Of a DNA stretch of 64,000 nt, positions 1 to 10,681 are shown piece after piece (the first letter of the stretch is position 1; each line of letters opens with the position of its first letter). The position numbers were made by a program, and so were the translations under genes. The stretch is taken from NCBI RefSeq assembly GCF_950295315.1, contig NC_080172.1, positions 76,279,118 through 76,343,117 on the forward strand. Direction: 5' to 3'. The notes under the pieces are model-generated. The model was not told where the DNA came from and did no database searches. It saw only the letters and a program-made list of their open reading frames with translations. This stretch comes from Erinaceus europaeus (taxonomy: Eukaryota > Chordata > Mammalia > Eulipotyphla > Erinaceidae).

Positions 1-548
1 GAGAGGGGGGGAGAGAGAGAGATAATATGAATAATGGCTTCATTATAAAGTTTTAACAGTGGGGGGATTGTGTTGTGGTGCACCTGGGAGAGAACACAAG
101 TTACCATGCACAAGGTCCTGGGTTCAAAACCCTGGTCCTCACTTGCAGGGGAAACTTCATGAACAATAGAACAGTGATACATCAACTGCCCCCCTCCTTA
201 GTCCCTTTCTATTTCTGCTTCTATTTAAAAGAAGTATAGCTTCAGAGAGTGGTGGAGTAGCGCAGGCACCAAAGCGCCAGTGATAACCCTGGTAAGCAAC
301 AAACAACCAACCAGTGTGAAGATAAGGAAGTGTATGCATGTGACAACTGTTTCATAAGTAATTATTTCCCCCAACAAAGTGGCAAAAATAAAAATAAATA
401 TTGGCAAGAAGAAGGTAAAACCAGCAGAACTTAGAGAGAAAGCTTACTGCTGTGTTTGATTCCATGTGCAACAGAAAACCCGGGAGAGTGAGGGGCAGGC
501 AGCCTTTGTTGAGAAGAAAGCGGACACGGCCAAGGAACACAGCACTAC
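1..548 (-). other. Intron 27, 5' part
   Basis: This is the start of the intron after exon 27; no match to exon 28 was seen. It holds a GA-rich tract at 1-23 and a degraded type II SINE at about 66-298. The rest (299-548) has no recognised feature. Confidence 0.7.
66..298 (+). mobile_element. Type II tRNA-derived SINE, degraded, with extra 3' unit
   Basis: The head gtggtgcacctgggag and box-B-like gggttcaaaaccctgg are followed by a CT-rich body. After it comes the unit gtgcaggcacca...gataaccctgg, which recurs after SINEs near 9840, 20880, 40960 and 58690. This suggests a composite SINE subfamily with an added 3' module. Confidence 0.7.
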
Positions 549-805
549 CTGAGCCAAGAAATCCTTGTGGCTTCTGACTGAGTGGTGGAATCGCTTGACT
601 AACAGTGCCTGCATATGCTGGAGGACCAGTCGTGCTCCTCTGTTGAGTGTGTGGTGCTCTCGTGATTCCCCAGGAGACTGGCCATCAGGCAGAGTTGGTT
701 CTACTGAGCAGCTGTTGGAGCCCTGGGAAGTCTGTCTGACCCTCTCTGTAGGATCCACACCGGGGTGTCGAAAGTTGAGGTTTTCTCTTTTCTGCTGAGT
801 GCGGC
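549..805 (-). CDS. ABCA4: ABCA4 exon 27 (linker up to TM7)
   Basis: This 257-base exon starts inside a glycine codon, then RTQQKRENLNFRHPGV, and ends LVLQHMQALLVKRFHHSVRS then HKDFLAQ. The first part is the fast-evolving cytoplasmic linker; the last 30 residues lead into TM7. The human exon is 266 bases, so three codons are missing from the Pro/Gly-rich linker and frame is kept. The acceptor is CTAAACTAG and the donor GTAGTG, lacking +5 G. Confidence 0.95.
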
Positions 806-1260
806 CTAGTTTAGGACATTGAATAAATAGCTTACAAAAAAACCCACTAGGCGAGGAACTCGTATGCTGTTACTTTTTTACTGCACTGGTTTTTACTTCA
901 TTTCAGTCAACTGCAAAATATCAAGTCAGGCAAGTGAATAAACTTAAAAAAAATTCTACTTCCCAGTATGGATCAACTATAGAGACGTGTCTATAGTTGC
1001 TTGTAAATTCTCTACAGTAGATTAAAAGTGCAAGGTAGAGTTACATACACAGTCAATACACAGAGGTTTAAAATACACAACTCAGTAAAAAGAAAATCCA
1101 TGAGACTGCTGATTGACATCTGTGTTGAGATCTTATTTATGTTAGAGAATACACATGGTATATAAAAAAATTATCACACACACCCTGTAAAAACCAAGTG
1201 TTGGGTAAAGTCAAGGATGAGGTGGAAACGGTAACTTTAATTAATTTTGAAATATCTGAA

Positions 1261-1467
1261 ATAAAAAAAAATGAATTGTATTTGTTTATTTATTGGATAG
1301 AGACAGTCAGATTGAGAGGAAAGAGGGAGATAGTGAGGAAGAGAGACAGAGAGACAACCTGTAGCACTGCTTCACTACTCATGAAGCTTTCCCCCTGCAG
1401 GTGGGGATCTGGGTCCCTGTGGATTATAACATGTGCACTGAACCAGTATGTCATCACCCAGCCCCTC
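1261..1467 (-). mobile_element. Type II SINE (first of four serial insertions)
   Basis: Read on the minus strand it has the head gggctgggtgatgacatact and box-B-like sequence, a CT-rich body and a T-rich tail on the plus strand. It lies between copies of gaaatatctgaa at 1249-1260 and 1469-1480, which look like its target-site duplication. Confidence 0.85.
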
Positions 1468-1480
1468 TGAAATATCTGAA

Positions 1481-1763
1481 TTTTTAAAAAATATTTATTT
1501 ATTTCTTCCCTTTTGTTGCCCTTGTTGTTTTATTGTTGTAGTTATTATTGATGTCATTGTTGTTGGATAGGACAGAGAGAAATTGAGAGAAGTAGGGAAG
1601 ACAGAGAGGAGGAGAGAAAGGTAGACACTTGCAGACCTGCTTCACCACCTGTGAAGTGACTCCCCTGCAGGTGGGGAGCCTGGGGCTTGAACCGGGATCC
1701 TTACGCCAGCCCTTGAGCTTCACTCCATGTGCGCTTAACCTGCTGCACTACCACCTGATTCCC
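1481..1763 (-). mobile_element. Type I SINE (second of four serial insertions)
   Basis: This is a near full-length type I element: the plus strand shows cccttttgttgcccttgttg, the GACAGAGAGAAATTGAGAGA body and gcttgaaccgggatccttac. It is flanked by gaaatatctgaa at 1469-1480 and 1765-1776. Confidence 0.88.
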
Positions 1764-1776
1764 AGAAATATCTGAA

Positions 1777-2003
1777 TTTTTTAAAATAATTTTTTATTCA
1801 TTTATTTATTAACTGATAGAGACAGAGAGAAATTGACAGGGGAGGGAACGATAGAGAGGGAAGGAGACAGAAAGACACCTGCAGCCCGGACTACAACACT
1901 TGTGAAACTTTCCCCCTGCAGGAGGAGACCGGGGACTTGAGCCTGGGTGCTTGTACACTGTGATGTGAGCACTTAGTCAAATGCGCCACCGCCTGGCCCC
2001 CTG
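1777..2003 (-). mobile_element. Type II SINE (third of four serial insertions)
   Basis: The minus-strand head is gccaggcggtggcgcatttg-like, with the usual ctgcagggggaaagtttcac body. It is flanked by the same target word at 1765-1776 and by caaatatctgaa at 2004-2015. Confidence 0.86.
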
Positions 2004-2015
2004 CAAATATCTGAA

Positions 2016-2170
2016 TTTTTTAAAAAATATTTTATTTATTTATTAATGAGAAAGATAGGAGGAGAGAAAGAACCAGGTATCACTCTGGTACATGTGCTGC
2101 CGGGGACTGAACTCAGGACCTCATGCTTGAGAATCCAGTGCTTTATCCACTGCACCACCTCCTGGACCAC
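2016..2170 (-). mobile_element. Type IV SINE (fourth of four serial insertions)
   Basis: The minus strand reads ggtggtgcagtggataaagc, then gaggtcctgagttcagtccc and a TTATTAATAAATA tail. It is flanked by aaatatctgaa at 2005-2015 and 2171-2181. Confidence 0.86.
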
Positions 2171-2589
2171 AAATATCTGAATTTTTATGTTATCTTTTAT
2201 TTATTTATTTTTCTTTCTTACTACTTCTCAGCCTGAGCACTTCTCAGGTCTGGCTTCAATATGACCTAGGTTGGGCATGTAATGGTCAAAGAAGATGACC
2301 ATCCTGAAGAGTTCATAATGCAGGCAGTCCTTGAAGGGGCTGAGGGCAGTTTACCACAGACCCAGCTTTTCTTTTGAGCTTTGCAGATACAGAAATTGAA
2401 TGTTCTCATCTCATCCAAAGACTGAGATTTATTAACTTGGACCTTTATCTCTGTCATTGTCATTCCTGCAGAGAGGCGTGAATCAGAGGCTGGAAGGGAT
2501 ATGAGAAGGAGGTGTAGCTGGGGACATGACAAGAACTAGAGATGGAATTGGGACCAGCAGCTTGATGATGAGAGATCTACCAATCTGAC

Positions 2590-2922
2590 CTCCTTAAGAA
2601 TCACCAGAGATACACCTTACTAGGGAAAGAGAGAGGCAGACTGGGAGTATGGACCGACCAGTCAACGCCCATGTTCAGCGGGGAAGCAATTACAGAAGCC
2701 AGACCTTCTACCTTCTGCAACCCTCAACGACCCTGGGTCCATGCTCCCAGAGGGCTAGAGAATGGGAAAGTTATCATGGGAGGGGGTGGGTTATGGAGAT
2801 TGGGTGGTGGGAATTGTGTGGAGTTGTACCCCTCCTACCTTATGTTTTTGTTCATTAATCCTTTCTTAAATAAAAAATTTAAATAAAATAAAATAAAATA
2901 AAAATCCACTGCAAAAAAAAAA
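2590..2922 (+). mobile_element. L1 3'-UTR-like repeat
   Basis: It shares blocks with the copies at 8.2, 10.4, 21.3, 28.8 and 29.6 kb: actagggaaagagagaggc, caacgcccatgttcagcggg, gaagcaattacagaagccag and gtggagttgtacccctc. It ends in an AAAAT/A-rich tail. I infer an L1 3' end because the old L1 at 42.5-43.2 kb ends with a related gattctggtggtggg block after ORF2 sequence. The 5' border is uncertain. Confidence 0.75.
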
Positions 2923-2939
2923 AAAAGAATCTCAATTCA

Positions 2940-3000
2940 GGGAATTGGGTGGTAGCACAGCGGGTTAAGCGCACCTGGTGCAAAGCCCAAGGACCAGAAG
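2940..3000 (+). mobile_element. Head-only (tailless) type I SINE fragment
   Basis: Only the tRNA-like head is present (ggtggtagcacagcgggtta through caaagcccaaggaccag). There is no body and no A-rich tail. It sits between 16-base direct repeats aaagaatctcaattca at 2924-2939 and 3001-3016. Confidence 0.85.
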
Positions 3001-3217
3001 AAAGAATCTCAATTCATCCAGAGTGTGTTCACCCAGACCAACTTCATTTTGTCACTGTGCTGTCATTTAAGGGACTTGGAGACAATAATTTTCTGCAATT
3101 TCAGGTCAGATAAATACTGCCAGTAGTATTTGCTTGCTTTGTGTTTCATGAGGTTTATTTTTAGACTTTCAGATAGAAGTTGGGAAGGTGTGATGAAAGT
3201 ACTACATGGAACCATAC

Positions 3218-3266
3218 CAGCAAATAGAGGCCCAGAATCAGAGTCCTCTGTGACCTTCAGAAAAAT
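3218..3266 (-). CDS. ABCA4: ABCA4 exon 26 (49-base microexon)
   Basis: This 49-base exon encodes IFLKVTEDSDSGPLFA plus the first base of the next glycine. It follows DTPLEE of exon 25, and the protein matches human across the segment. The acceptor is CTTGACAG and the donor GTATGG. It was located by translation of the reverse strand because it is too short to form an ORF. Confidence 0.97.
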
Positions 3267-3431
3267 CTGTCAAGAAAGCAAAAGGAGAGCATTTGGCTTA
3301 ATCATTTCTATTATCTGGAAAATCTAACTCAAGCTCAAATTTTGTTGAATATTGACTCATAATGAGAAGAAAAAAACGTTTTTTTTAATCTAACAACACA
3401 TTCTTAAACAAGTGTTACCACACAGTGATCA

Positions 3432-3854
<423 letters not shown>

Positions 3855-4084
3855 CTATTTTCCAGAACCTGGAAGACTGAGTTGCCTGGGATCCTTCAGT
3901 ATCCCACCTCAGGAAGGGGCATTTTTCAAGTTGGTAGTGACTTTTTGGGAGAACATTCCACAATATCCACTTAAAAAACTACTAGTGATTTAATAATGAT
4001 TAAAAAGATTGTAAGATAATAGAGGTATAACTCCATACCCTTTTCCACCACCAGAGTTCCATGTCCCATCCCTTCCATTGGGAC

Positions 4085-4380
4085 TCCCCCCCCCCTTTAT
4101 TTTTTGCCTCCAGTTATTGCTGGGGCTCAGTGCTGGCACTACAAATTCACTGCTCCTATGGCCATTTTTCCATTTTATTAGATAGGACAGAGAGAGATTA
4201 AGAGATGAGGGGGAAATAGACACACACAGAGAAAGACAGATACCTGAAAACCTACTTCACTGCTCATGGAGCTACACCCCCTGAAGGTGAGAAGCAGGGA
4301 GCTTGAACTTGGATCTTTGCACAAGTCCTTGCACTTTGTACTATGTGTGTTTAACCAGGTGTTTCACTGCCTGGCTCCTG
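4085..4380 (-). mobile_element. Type I SINE, diverged, nested
   Basis: The plus strand carries gcctccagttattgctgggg, gataggacagagagagatta and cttgaacttggatctttgca. It interrupts the L1 3'-like copy. Borders are good to about 5 bases. Confidence 0.75.
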
Positions 4381-4393
4381 AAGCTTCCTTATT

Positions 4394-4610
4394 ATTTTTT
4401 TAAAATTATTTATTTATTTATTTATTGGATAGAGACTATCAGAAGTCGAGAGGAAAGGGAAGGATAGAGAGGGTGAGAGACAGAGAGACCTGTAACACTG
4501 ATTCACCACTTGCAAAGCTTTCCCCCTGCAGGAGGGGACTGGGGGCTCGAACCTAGGTCCTTGTGCACTGTAACATGTGCACTCAACCAGGTATGCCACC
4601 TCCCGGCCCC
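4394..4610 (-). mobile_element. Type II SINE, nested, 11-base TSD
   Basis: A typical minus-strand type II copy that starts with ATTTATTTATTGGATAGAGA-type sequence on the plus strand and ends cacctcccggcccc. It is flanked by gcttccttatt at 4383-4393 and 4611-4621. Confidence 0.88.
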
Positions 4611-4865
4611 GCTTCCTTATTCTTTATCCCTCTGGGAGTATGGACCAAAATTCTTTATGGGGTGCAGAAGGTGGAAGGTCTGGCTTCTGTAATAGCTTCT
4701 CTGCTGGACATGGGCTTTGGCAGGTTGATCCATACCACCAGTTTTTTTTTTTTTTAAATATTATTTGAGCCTGTTGTGGGCACCAAGAAGGAGATGGAGA
4801 TAGAACAAAAGTATTTTCCACTAACTTTTTCCAACAACTGCATAGAATAGTCCTGTGCCAGCTTT

Positions 4866-5013
4866 ACTTACTTTCTTTTTTCTTTCTTTCTTCCTTCCTT
4901 CTTTTTTTTTTTTTTTTTTTTAACTCTCCTCTGGTTTATGGTGGTATGGTGGGACTTTGGAACCTCAGGCGTGAGAGACTCTTTGCATAATCATTGAATA
5001 ATCTATCCCCTTA
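4866..5013 (-). mobile_element. Type III SINE with 14-base TSD
   Basis: The plus strand has a CTTT/poly-T tail (4870-4921), then ggtttatggtggtatggtgg and gactctttgcataatcattg. It is flanked by cctgtgccagcttt at 4852-4865 and 5014-5027. Confidence 0.87.
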
Positions 5014-5027
5014 CCTGTGCCAGCTTT

Positions 5028-6984
5028 TCTTTGTTCAGTCTAATGCTCTGTCCATTACAAGTTATGCAACATCAGGCAATTCAGACCCTAAAATCTACAT
5101 ATGTGAGAAGGGTGAGAAGGGTGGTATAATTAAACCCCACTTACTGCTGCTTGTGAGAACTCACTAAGGTAAAATAAATCAAACACCTAGTTTGAATGCT
5201 AGATACAGGAAAGAGTACCACCTGGTAATATTGTCACGAACACCATCTCAAATAAAGAGTTTTATTATTATTATTATTGCAGAAGGTCTTGTCATTATTA
5301 TTGTTAATTCTCACTTAACACAAACTTGTGGATTAAATGAAAGTTGTTTTTAATTTTCTGGTCTGGCTCAGGCTACCAGGAACTAGTGATCAAGTTGGGT
5401 AGGAAGTCTCCTTAAATCACACACCCATACCTGGTGTAACGTTTTGGAGGATGGTGCCATTTCCATGGAATTATACCTACTTCCTTAAACAAGACAACAC
5501 CTAATATCTAACACATGGGAATGCAGAAGGGGGTTGAAAAGTTGTGAAGATGGACAAAGGGAAGGAGTGTCAGCATTAAGTGAGGAGATGCAGTATCATG
5601 TACTTAATACCAGAAACAGTCAGAATTAAAATGTATGCAAAATTGTATGTTAATTTAAAATACTAAATCTAGTTTAAAAAGTTTACAGCATGAATTTGTA
5701 AAGACTGTTCCTAGCACATTTTCTTGAGAGATGGGTCACAGGGATTCTGGGGACTCAGAACCTAGCTGTTAAATGCATTTACATAAGTAGTCCTCTCAAA
5801 ATTAGGCTCACTCTATGGTTTCTCTTCTGTCTTTAAAAATGACCCTGGATCTCAGCTCCATGCCTGAGAAATGCATCACAATTCCACACTGAGCCACATG
5901 TTCATGGGTGTGGAACTAGCAACCACCTTGAGCCAAGTCTCCTGAGGATGTCACACCATAAGCTATGTGTAGGCAGTACATGATAACAAATGGCAATGGA
6001 CAGATCTTGGGCTGGGTGCACAATAATGTCTACTCATTACACCACAGACAAATAGCTCTATTGACCCCAACCATCGTATAATAGTTGAGCTGGGCCAACA
6101 GCCTGATACAACCTAATGACAGAGTCCACACAGGGGATGCACTTTGAACACCTAGCTTGGGCAACTTGAGGATGCGATGCTTTGTGAGCTCTAAGGGACA
6201 TCACTTGCACAAAGCCAGTTCTTCAAGACCATCATAAAAAGAATAGACATAGAAAGAGAAACAGAGAGACGAGTGGTATGGAGAAGCAGAGGAAAAGTTA
6301 AAAAATGAAAAAGCAGGATCATGACACAGTCCTTTGGTGATGGGAATGGTGTTTATGTATAGTCCTATTAACTTGTAGTCTAATTATCACTATTCAGTTG
6401 ATATGAGAGGGGAGGAACTGATGATTGAATGTCTCAAACCTTTTAATGCACAGACCATAGGCTTAGTTCCTTCACTCTAAGCACTTAAGACTTCAAACGT
6501 GTAATCAGACTGAGTTTTAACAGTGGTCTCAAATTGTTAATGCATTCTAATAGTGACTTACTCTTTGAAATGCTGACTCTCCTAAAAGCTTAGACCAGGG
6601 AGAAGAGAAACAACCAGTGGCATTACTCTGTAAGACACAGCTATACATAAATAATGTCAAAGGACATAAATTAGGGTGATGTCGTGTATGATACAGCAAA
6701 TCCTAGCAATGGGATTTTCAAAGTAACCCAACTGTCAAATAATTTGATTATAGAAATAACTATTTATTTTGCCTTCTAAAACCCTAAGACAGCAGGAACC
6801 TCCCACTTCCTCTGTAAATCCCATATCTCCCCCAGTCCTGGAACCTATAGGGTGGGACTCATTTCCTGTATGCTTCTCTCAATTTATATCAACTGACACT
6901 GCATCTGCTGATCCCAACCTAATCAATGCAACGAATACTAACTTGGCATGCTTCACTTTGGACTGTGTCTAGAGACGTCAAGTG
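5028..6984. other. Intron 24 stretch without a recognised gene
   Basis: It holds a short (TTA)n tract near 5262-5279. From about 5820 to 6250 the sequence looks like an old interspersed repeat that I cannot name. No splice-bounded ABCA4-like exon was seen. Confidence 0.5.
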
Positions 6985-8492
6985 TGGAATGTCAGTCCTT
7001 CAGCCTCATTACTCAGGTGAGACCTTTCCTTTCTCATAAGATTCTCTAATTCTATTTCAACTGGCTCACTTCCTAACAAAGCCCCAAACCCAGAAATAGA
7101 CCAGGTCCCATGAGATAGGGCATATGTACACACGTATCCATAAATTAGGGCAAAATATATACCTGAAAGCAAAAGTGCACAACAGTCTGCAGTGAGTCAA
7201 TATATACAGCAAGCAAGTAGAAAGATCTAAAAAGACACCATAAAGTTCCTAATAAAATAGTTTCTACTTAGACCTAGATACCCTCCTCACCTACTTCCTA
7301 TAACACTTCCCTCAGTCACTCCAAAGCTAATCTTATCAAATTAAGGACTACAACAGCTGAATAAGGGCAAGAGACTGTCATACAGCATACTCTAATGATG
7401 ACTCTTTAGTCACTATCAGGCCAGCCCATAGTCAGGGAGTCCTGGGATTCCAGGGAATCCGGGGCCCTAGTCAAGGAGTCCTGGGATTCCCACACAGACA
7501 TGATGGGCCTAGACCTCGAATAGATCCCTCTCTCCATTGTCACTGGCCATCTCCATCAGGAATAGCCCAATGGACCCCTTTGGGGACCCCCGTAGGACCA
7601 TGTCCTCAATGTGGATTAACAATATTAGAGAATGTTCCATCCTCCAAAGGGAGGCTGGATAACATACTCTATCTACCGCCTGAGGAAGATAGGTCCTGAA
7701 ATTGGAGTAGCTTGGAACTTGACCACAGAATGTGAGCTCAGACCTACAGGGATGCAGAGGTTACATAGGGCTCCTAAGCTGAATATGGGCCCCAGGTCAA
7801 ATCGATGGGGTTTACAGTCAACAATATTAATACACATTTCCCGTATTTGGCAGCTATTCTCTTCCCTGATCCAGCTTTGTAGCCTTTTTTCCAGCCATGA
7901 CATCATCTCCCCAGACAACAACTTGGGCCCACCTGTGTATCAGATGTCAGGCTCATAAAAAAACTAGTATAGTCATGGGTCTTTTGGAATACACCTAAAA
8001 TAGGCCTACTAACTATGTAAAAAATGGAGACCACCCCAACTCATCATCTGAACCATTCCAGCCTTTAGGTTCATGATTAGTCAGCAATTTGTTTGGCTTT
8101 ATATGTCAACTTTTTTCTCAACCACCAGGTTCCAGATGCTACCATAATGCCAACCAGACTTCTCTGGGCATATGACCCCACCAATGTGTCCTGGAGCCCC
8201 ACTTCCCCAGAGCTCTGCCCCACTAGGGAAAAAGAGAGACAGGCTGGGAGTACGGATCAACCTGTCAACGCCCATGTTCAGCGGAGAAGCAATAGGAGAA
8301 GCCCAGACCTTCCACCTTCTGCATCCCATAATGACCCTGGGTCCATACTCCCAGAGGGATAAAGAATAGGAAAGCTATCAGGGGAGGGGATGGGATACGA
8401 AGTTCTGGTGATGGGAACTGTGTGGAGTTGTACCCCTCTTAGGCTATGGTTTTGTCGGTGTCTCCTTTTTATAAATAAAAATAAAAAAAAAA
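6985..8492 (+). mobile_element. Long L1 3'-UTR-like repeat
   Basis: This is the longest copy of the family. Positions 7690-8490 match 29050-29868 block by block (ggtcctga..ttgg.gta.cttggaac, atgacatcatctccccagac, gatgctaccataatgccaac) and end ctttttataaataaaaataa. A partial internal tandem duplication, agtcctgggattcc, occurs near 7440 and 7475. The part before about 7690 is assigned mainly because gtgtggaatgtca recurs at 10272, so the 5' border is uncertain. Confidence 0.65.
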
Positions 8493-8512
8493 TGAAAGAG
8501 CAAGTCAAAAAG

Positions 8513-8840
8513 TGTTGGTATGTTTCATATTGGTTTGGCCCTTGCTAGTTTCATGGGCCCTCTTTCTCCCCGCCCCCTTTGCTAAGTAGTTGGAGAGTTC
8601 TTGGCGTGGCCGCGTAAAGAGAAGGATGCTGGAGAGATCTGTGTGGTGGTTAGTTTAAGGGTCTCTCTCTGCCGCCAGAAGAGAGAGAATGATGAGAGAA
8701 GCACATGGTGTGGTGATTTGCCCGCTCGTGAATAAAGATTAAATTGCAGCTTCTCAGCCCAGCTGTGTGTCCCTGAGTCTGTCTATGTTCACCACCGCGA
8801 AGCTAGCCCGGTCAGCTGAAGCCTCCGAACCTTAACAACA
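8513..8840 (+). mobile_element. Solo LTR of an endogenous retrovirus
   Basis: This 328-base unit starts TGTTGGTATG and ends AACAACA (TG...CA). It is flanked by aaaaag at 8507-8512 and 8841-8846. An AATAAA poly(A) signal is at 8731-8736, followed by an R/U5-like region (gtctgtctatgttcaccacc). No gag, pol or env is adjacent. A 6-base TSD is usual for class II ERVs, but the flank is A-rich so the exact repeat is not certain. Confidence 0.72.
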
Positions 8841-8849
8841 AAAAAGCAA

Positions 8850-9372
8850 GAAAAAGACTTTAAAGAAATGGAAACAAGCATTCTATCTCATGAAGAGTTA
8901 AAAGTAATGGTAATGGAGATGTTCACCAAACCTGGAAGAGGAACAGAGAAATTAGAAAAATTCAAAAGATCCAAAGAAAAGAAAGAGTTGAAGAACAATA
9001 ATAGAGCTGAAAAATATAGCAGAGGGGCTCAATAGCAGAGTGAATAAGCAGAGGAACTGACAAGCTGGAAAATAAAGTAACAGAAATCATCTAGGGCTGA
9101 CAAAATAGCTCACCTGAATAGTGAACTTGCTTTACCATGTCTGCTAGCCAGGTTTGAGCCAGCCACAATGGGGGAAAATTTGCTGCTTACTGTATTTTTT
9201 TTTCCTTTCCTCTCTGTCTCTTCTACCTATCTGAAAAAATTGAGAAGAAAATAAAAGAAAAAAAGTAAATTATCCAGAAAGAACAGCATAATGGAAAAGA
9301 ACTAAAAATAATAAATAAACTTTCAGAGTCTTCTGGGACAATATCAAGAGAGAAATATTTATATTATAGGGT
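8850..9372 (+). mobile_element. Old L1/HAL1 ORF1-like remnant, part 1
   Basis: A-rich sense-strand sequence (gaaattagaaaaattcaaaa, aagctggaaaataaagtaac) typical of L1/HAL1 ORF1 coiled-coil regions. It is broken by stops and by an old tRNA-like SINE at about 9095-9240. It probably belongs with 11060-12870. Confidence 0.5.
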
Positions 9373-9373
9373 T

Positions 9374-9484
9374 AGAAGAAGAAGGAGAAGGAGAAGGAGA
9401 AGGAGAAGGAGAAGGAGAAGGAGAAGGAGAAGGAGAAGAAGAAGAAGAAGAAGAAGAAGAAGAAGAAGAAGAAGAAGAAGAGAA
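9374..9484. repeat. (GGAGAA)n/(GAA)n microsatellite
   Basis: A pure purine tract of about 110 bases, GGAGAA units turning into GAA units. Confidence 0.97.
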
Positions 9485-9602
9485 ATGCCAGAATAGATAA
9501 CTTGAGGAAACTAAGCAAAATTTATTTAGAGCTGTATAAAGAAACTTAAGACTCCTTCAACTTGGGGGTAGGAAATGAACATCCAGGTATAGGATCTCAG
9601 AG

Positions 9603-9935
9603 AGAAGATCTCAGAGACTGGACAGTGGTGAAGCACACTTGTTACTATGTGCAAGAAGCTGAATTCAAACCCCAGGTCTCCATCTGCAGGGGGTGGCGAT
9701 GGGGGTTGCTTCACCAGTAGTGGAGCGATGCTATAGCTATCTCGTTCTCTCTCCCTTTCTTTCTTTTATACTAACCTCGTAGATCAAAAAAGAAGGAAGG
9801 AAAAGAAAGGAAGAAAGAAAAGCAAGGTGAAAAAAGGTTTCTGGGAGTAGTGGAATTGTTGGGCAGACACCAAGCCCAGGAATAATACTGGTGGCAAACA
9901 ACAAATAAGCAAAAAGTGAAACCAAAGAAGGAACC
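9603..9935 (+). mobile_element. Type II SINE with extra 3' unit
   Basis: The head gactggacagtggtgaagca, box-B-like attcaaaccccaggtctc, a CT-rich body, and a purine-rich A tail to about 9835. Then comes the unit ggaattgttgggcagacacc...aatactggtggca, the same 3' module as at 240-298. Confidence 0.72.
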
Positions 9936-10264
9936 CCCCCACCCAAAGAGAGCCCTAAACATAGGTATTATAATTAAAATGACAAAACTAGTACCTCCAG
10001 GGTGCAGCTATGGTGACTTGGTCATGGAAAGTTGGATCTTACAAAGAAAAAAATAAAATATTACAACAAAATAACTGAGTGAATTTCATCAGAGGGAACA
10101 TCACTATCAGAAGACTGGTGATTGGGCATGGACAGTGGGAGCAGGAGGGGAAGACTCAAGTAGAAATATGGCATTGAATTTCTGGTAGGCTCAAGATTTG
10201 CTGTTGCTTCTAAATCCATGTGGCCTATGCAACTGCTTAGGAACAAAGTGGCTTAAGAAACGGC

Positions 10265-10681
10265 ACTTGGTGTGGAATGTCAACCCTTCAGCTCCAGCAC
10301 TCTGACACCAAGTTGTAGATGCTACCATGATGCTAACCAGACTTCCCTGGACAGAGGACCTCACGAATGTACCCTGGGTACCCCCACCCCCACCCCCAGA
10401 GCCCTGCCCCACTGGGGAAAGATAGGGACAGGCTGGGAGTATGGATCAACCTGCCAACACCCATGTTCAGTGGAGAAGCAATTACAGAAGCCAGACCTTC
10501 CACCGTCTACATCCCATAATGAGTCGGGGTCCATGCTCCCAGAGGGATAAAGAATGGGAAAACTTTCAAGGGAGAGGATGGGATACAGAACTCTGGTGGT
10601 GGAAATTGTGTGGAATTGTACCCCTCTTATCCTATGGTCTTGTTAGTATTTTTTATTTTATAAATAAAATAAATAAATAAA
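10265..10681 (+). mobile_element. L1 3'-UTR-like repeat
   Basis: It shares gtggaatgtca, gatgctaccatgatgctaac, cacccatgttcagtggagaa and ggaattgtacccctcttatc with the other copies, and ends in AAATAAATAAATAAA. A (CCCCCA)3 run lies at about 10381-10397. It interrupts the old L1/HAL1 remnant. Confidence 0.78.

Larger units (their letters stand above)
4008..4742 (-). mobile_element. L1 3'-UTR-like repeat, minus, split by two SINEs
   Basis: Plus-strand 4008-4084 is the reverse complement of the gagttctggtggtggga... 3' end. Positions 4611-4742 are the reverse complement of the internal cccatgtccagcagagaagc region. The parts between are two younger minus-strand SINEs. Confidence 0.8.

Noticed and set aside
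1249..2181. Regularly spaced direct repeats resembling a CRISPR-like array
   Set aside because: Spacers are four SINEs of 155-283 bases and the genome is mammalian; the repeats are TSD copies.
7632..7958. 108-codon plus-strand ORF
   Set aside because: Lies inside the L1 3'-UTR-like repeat and is not kept open in the homologous copy at 29 kb.
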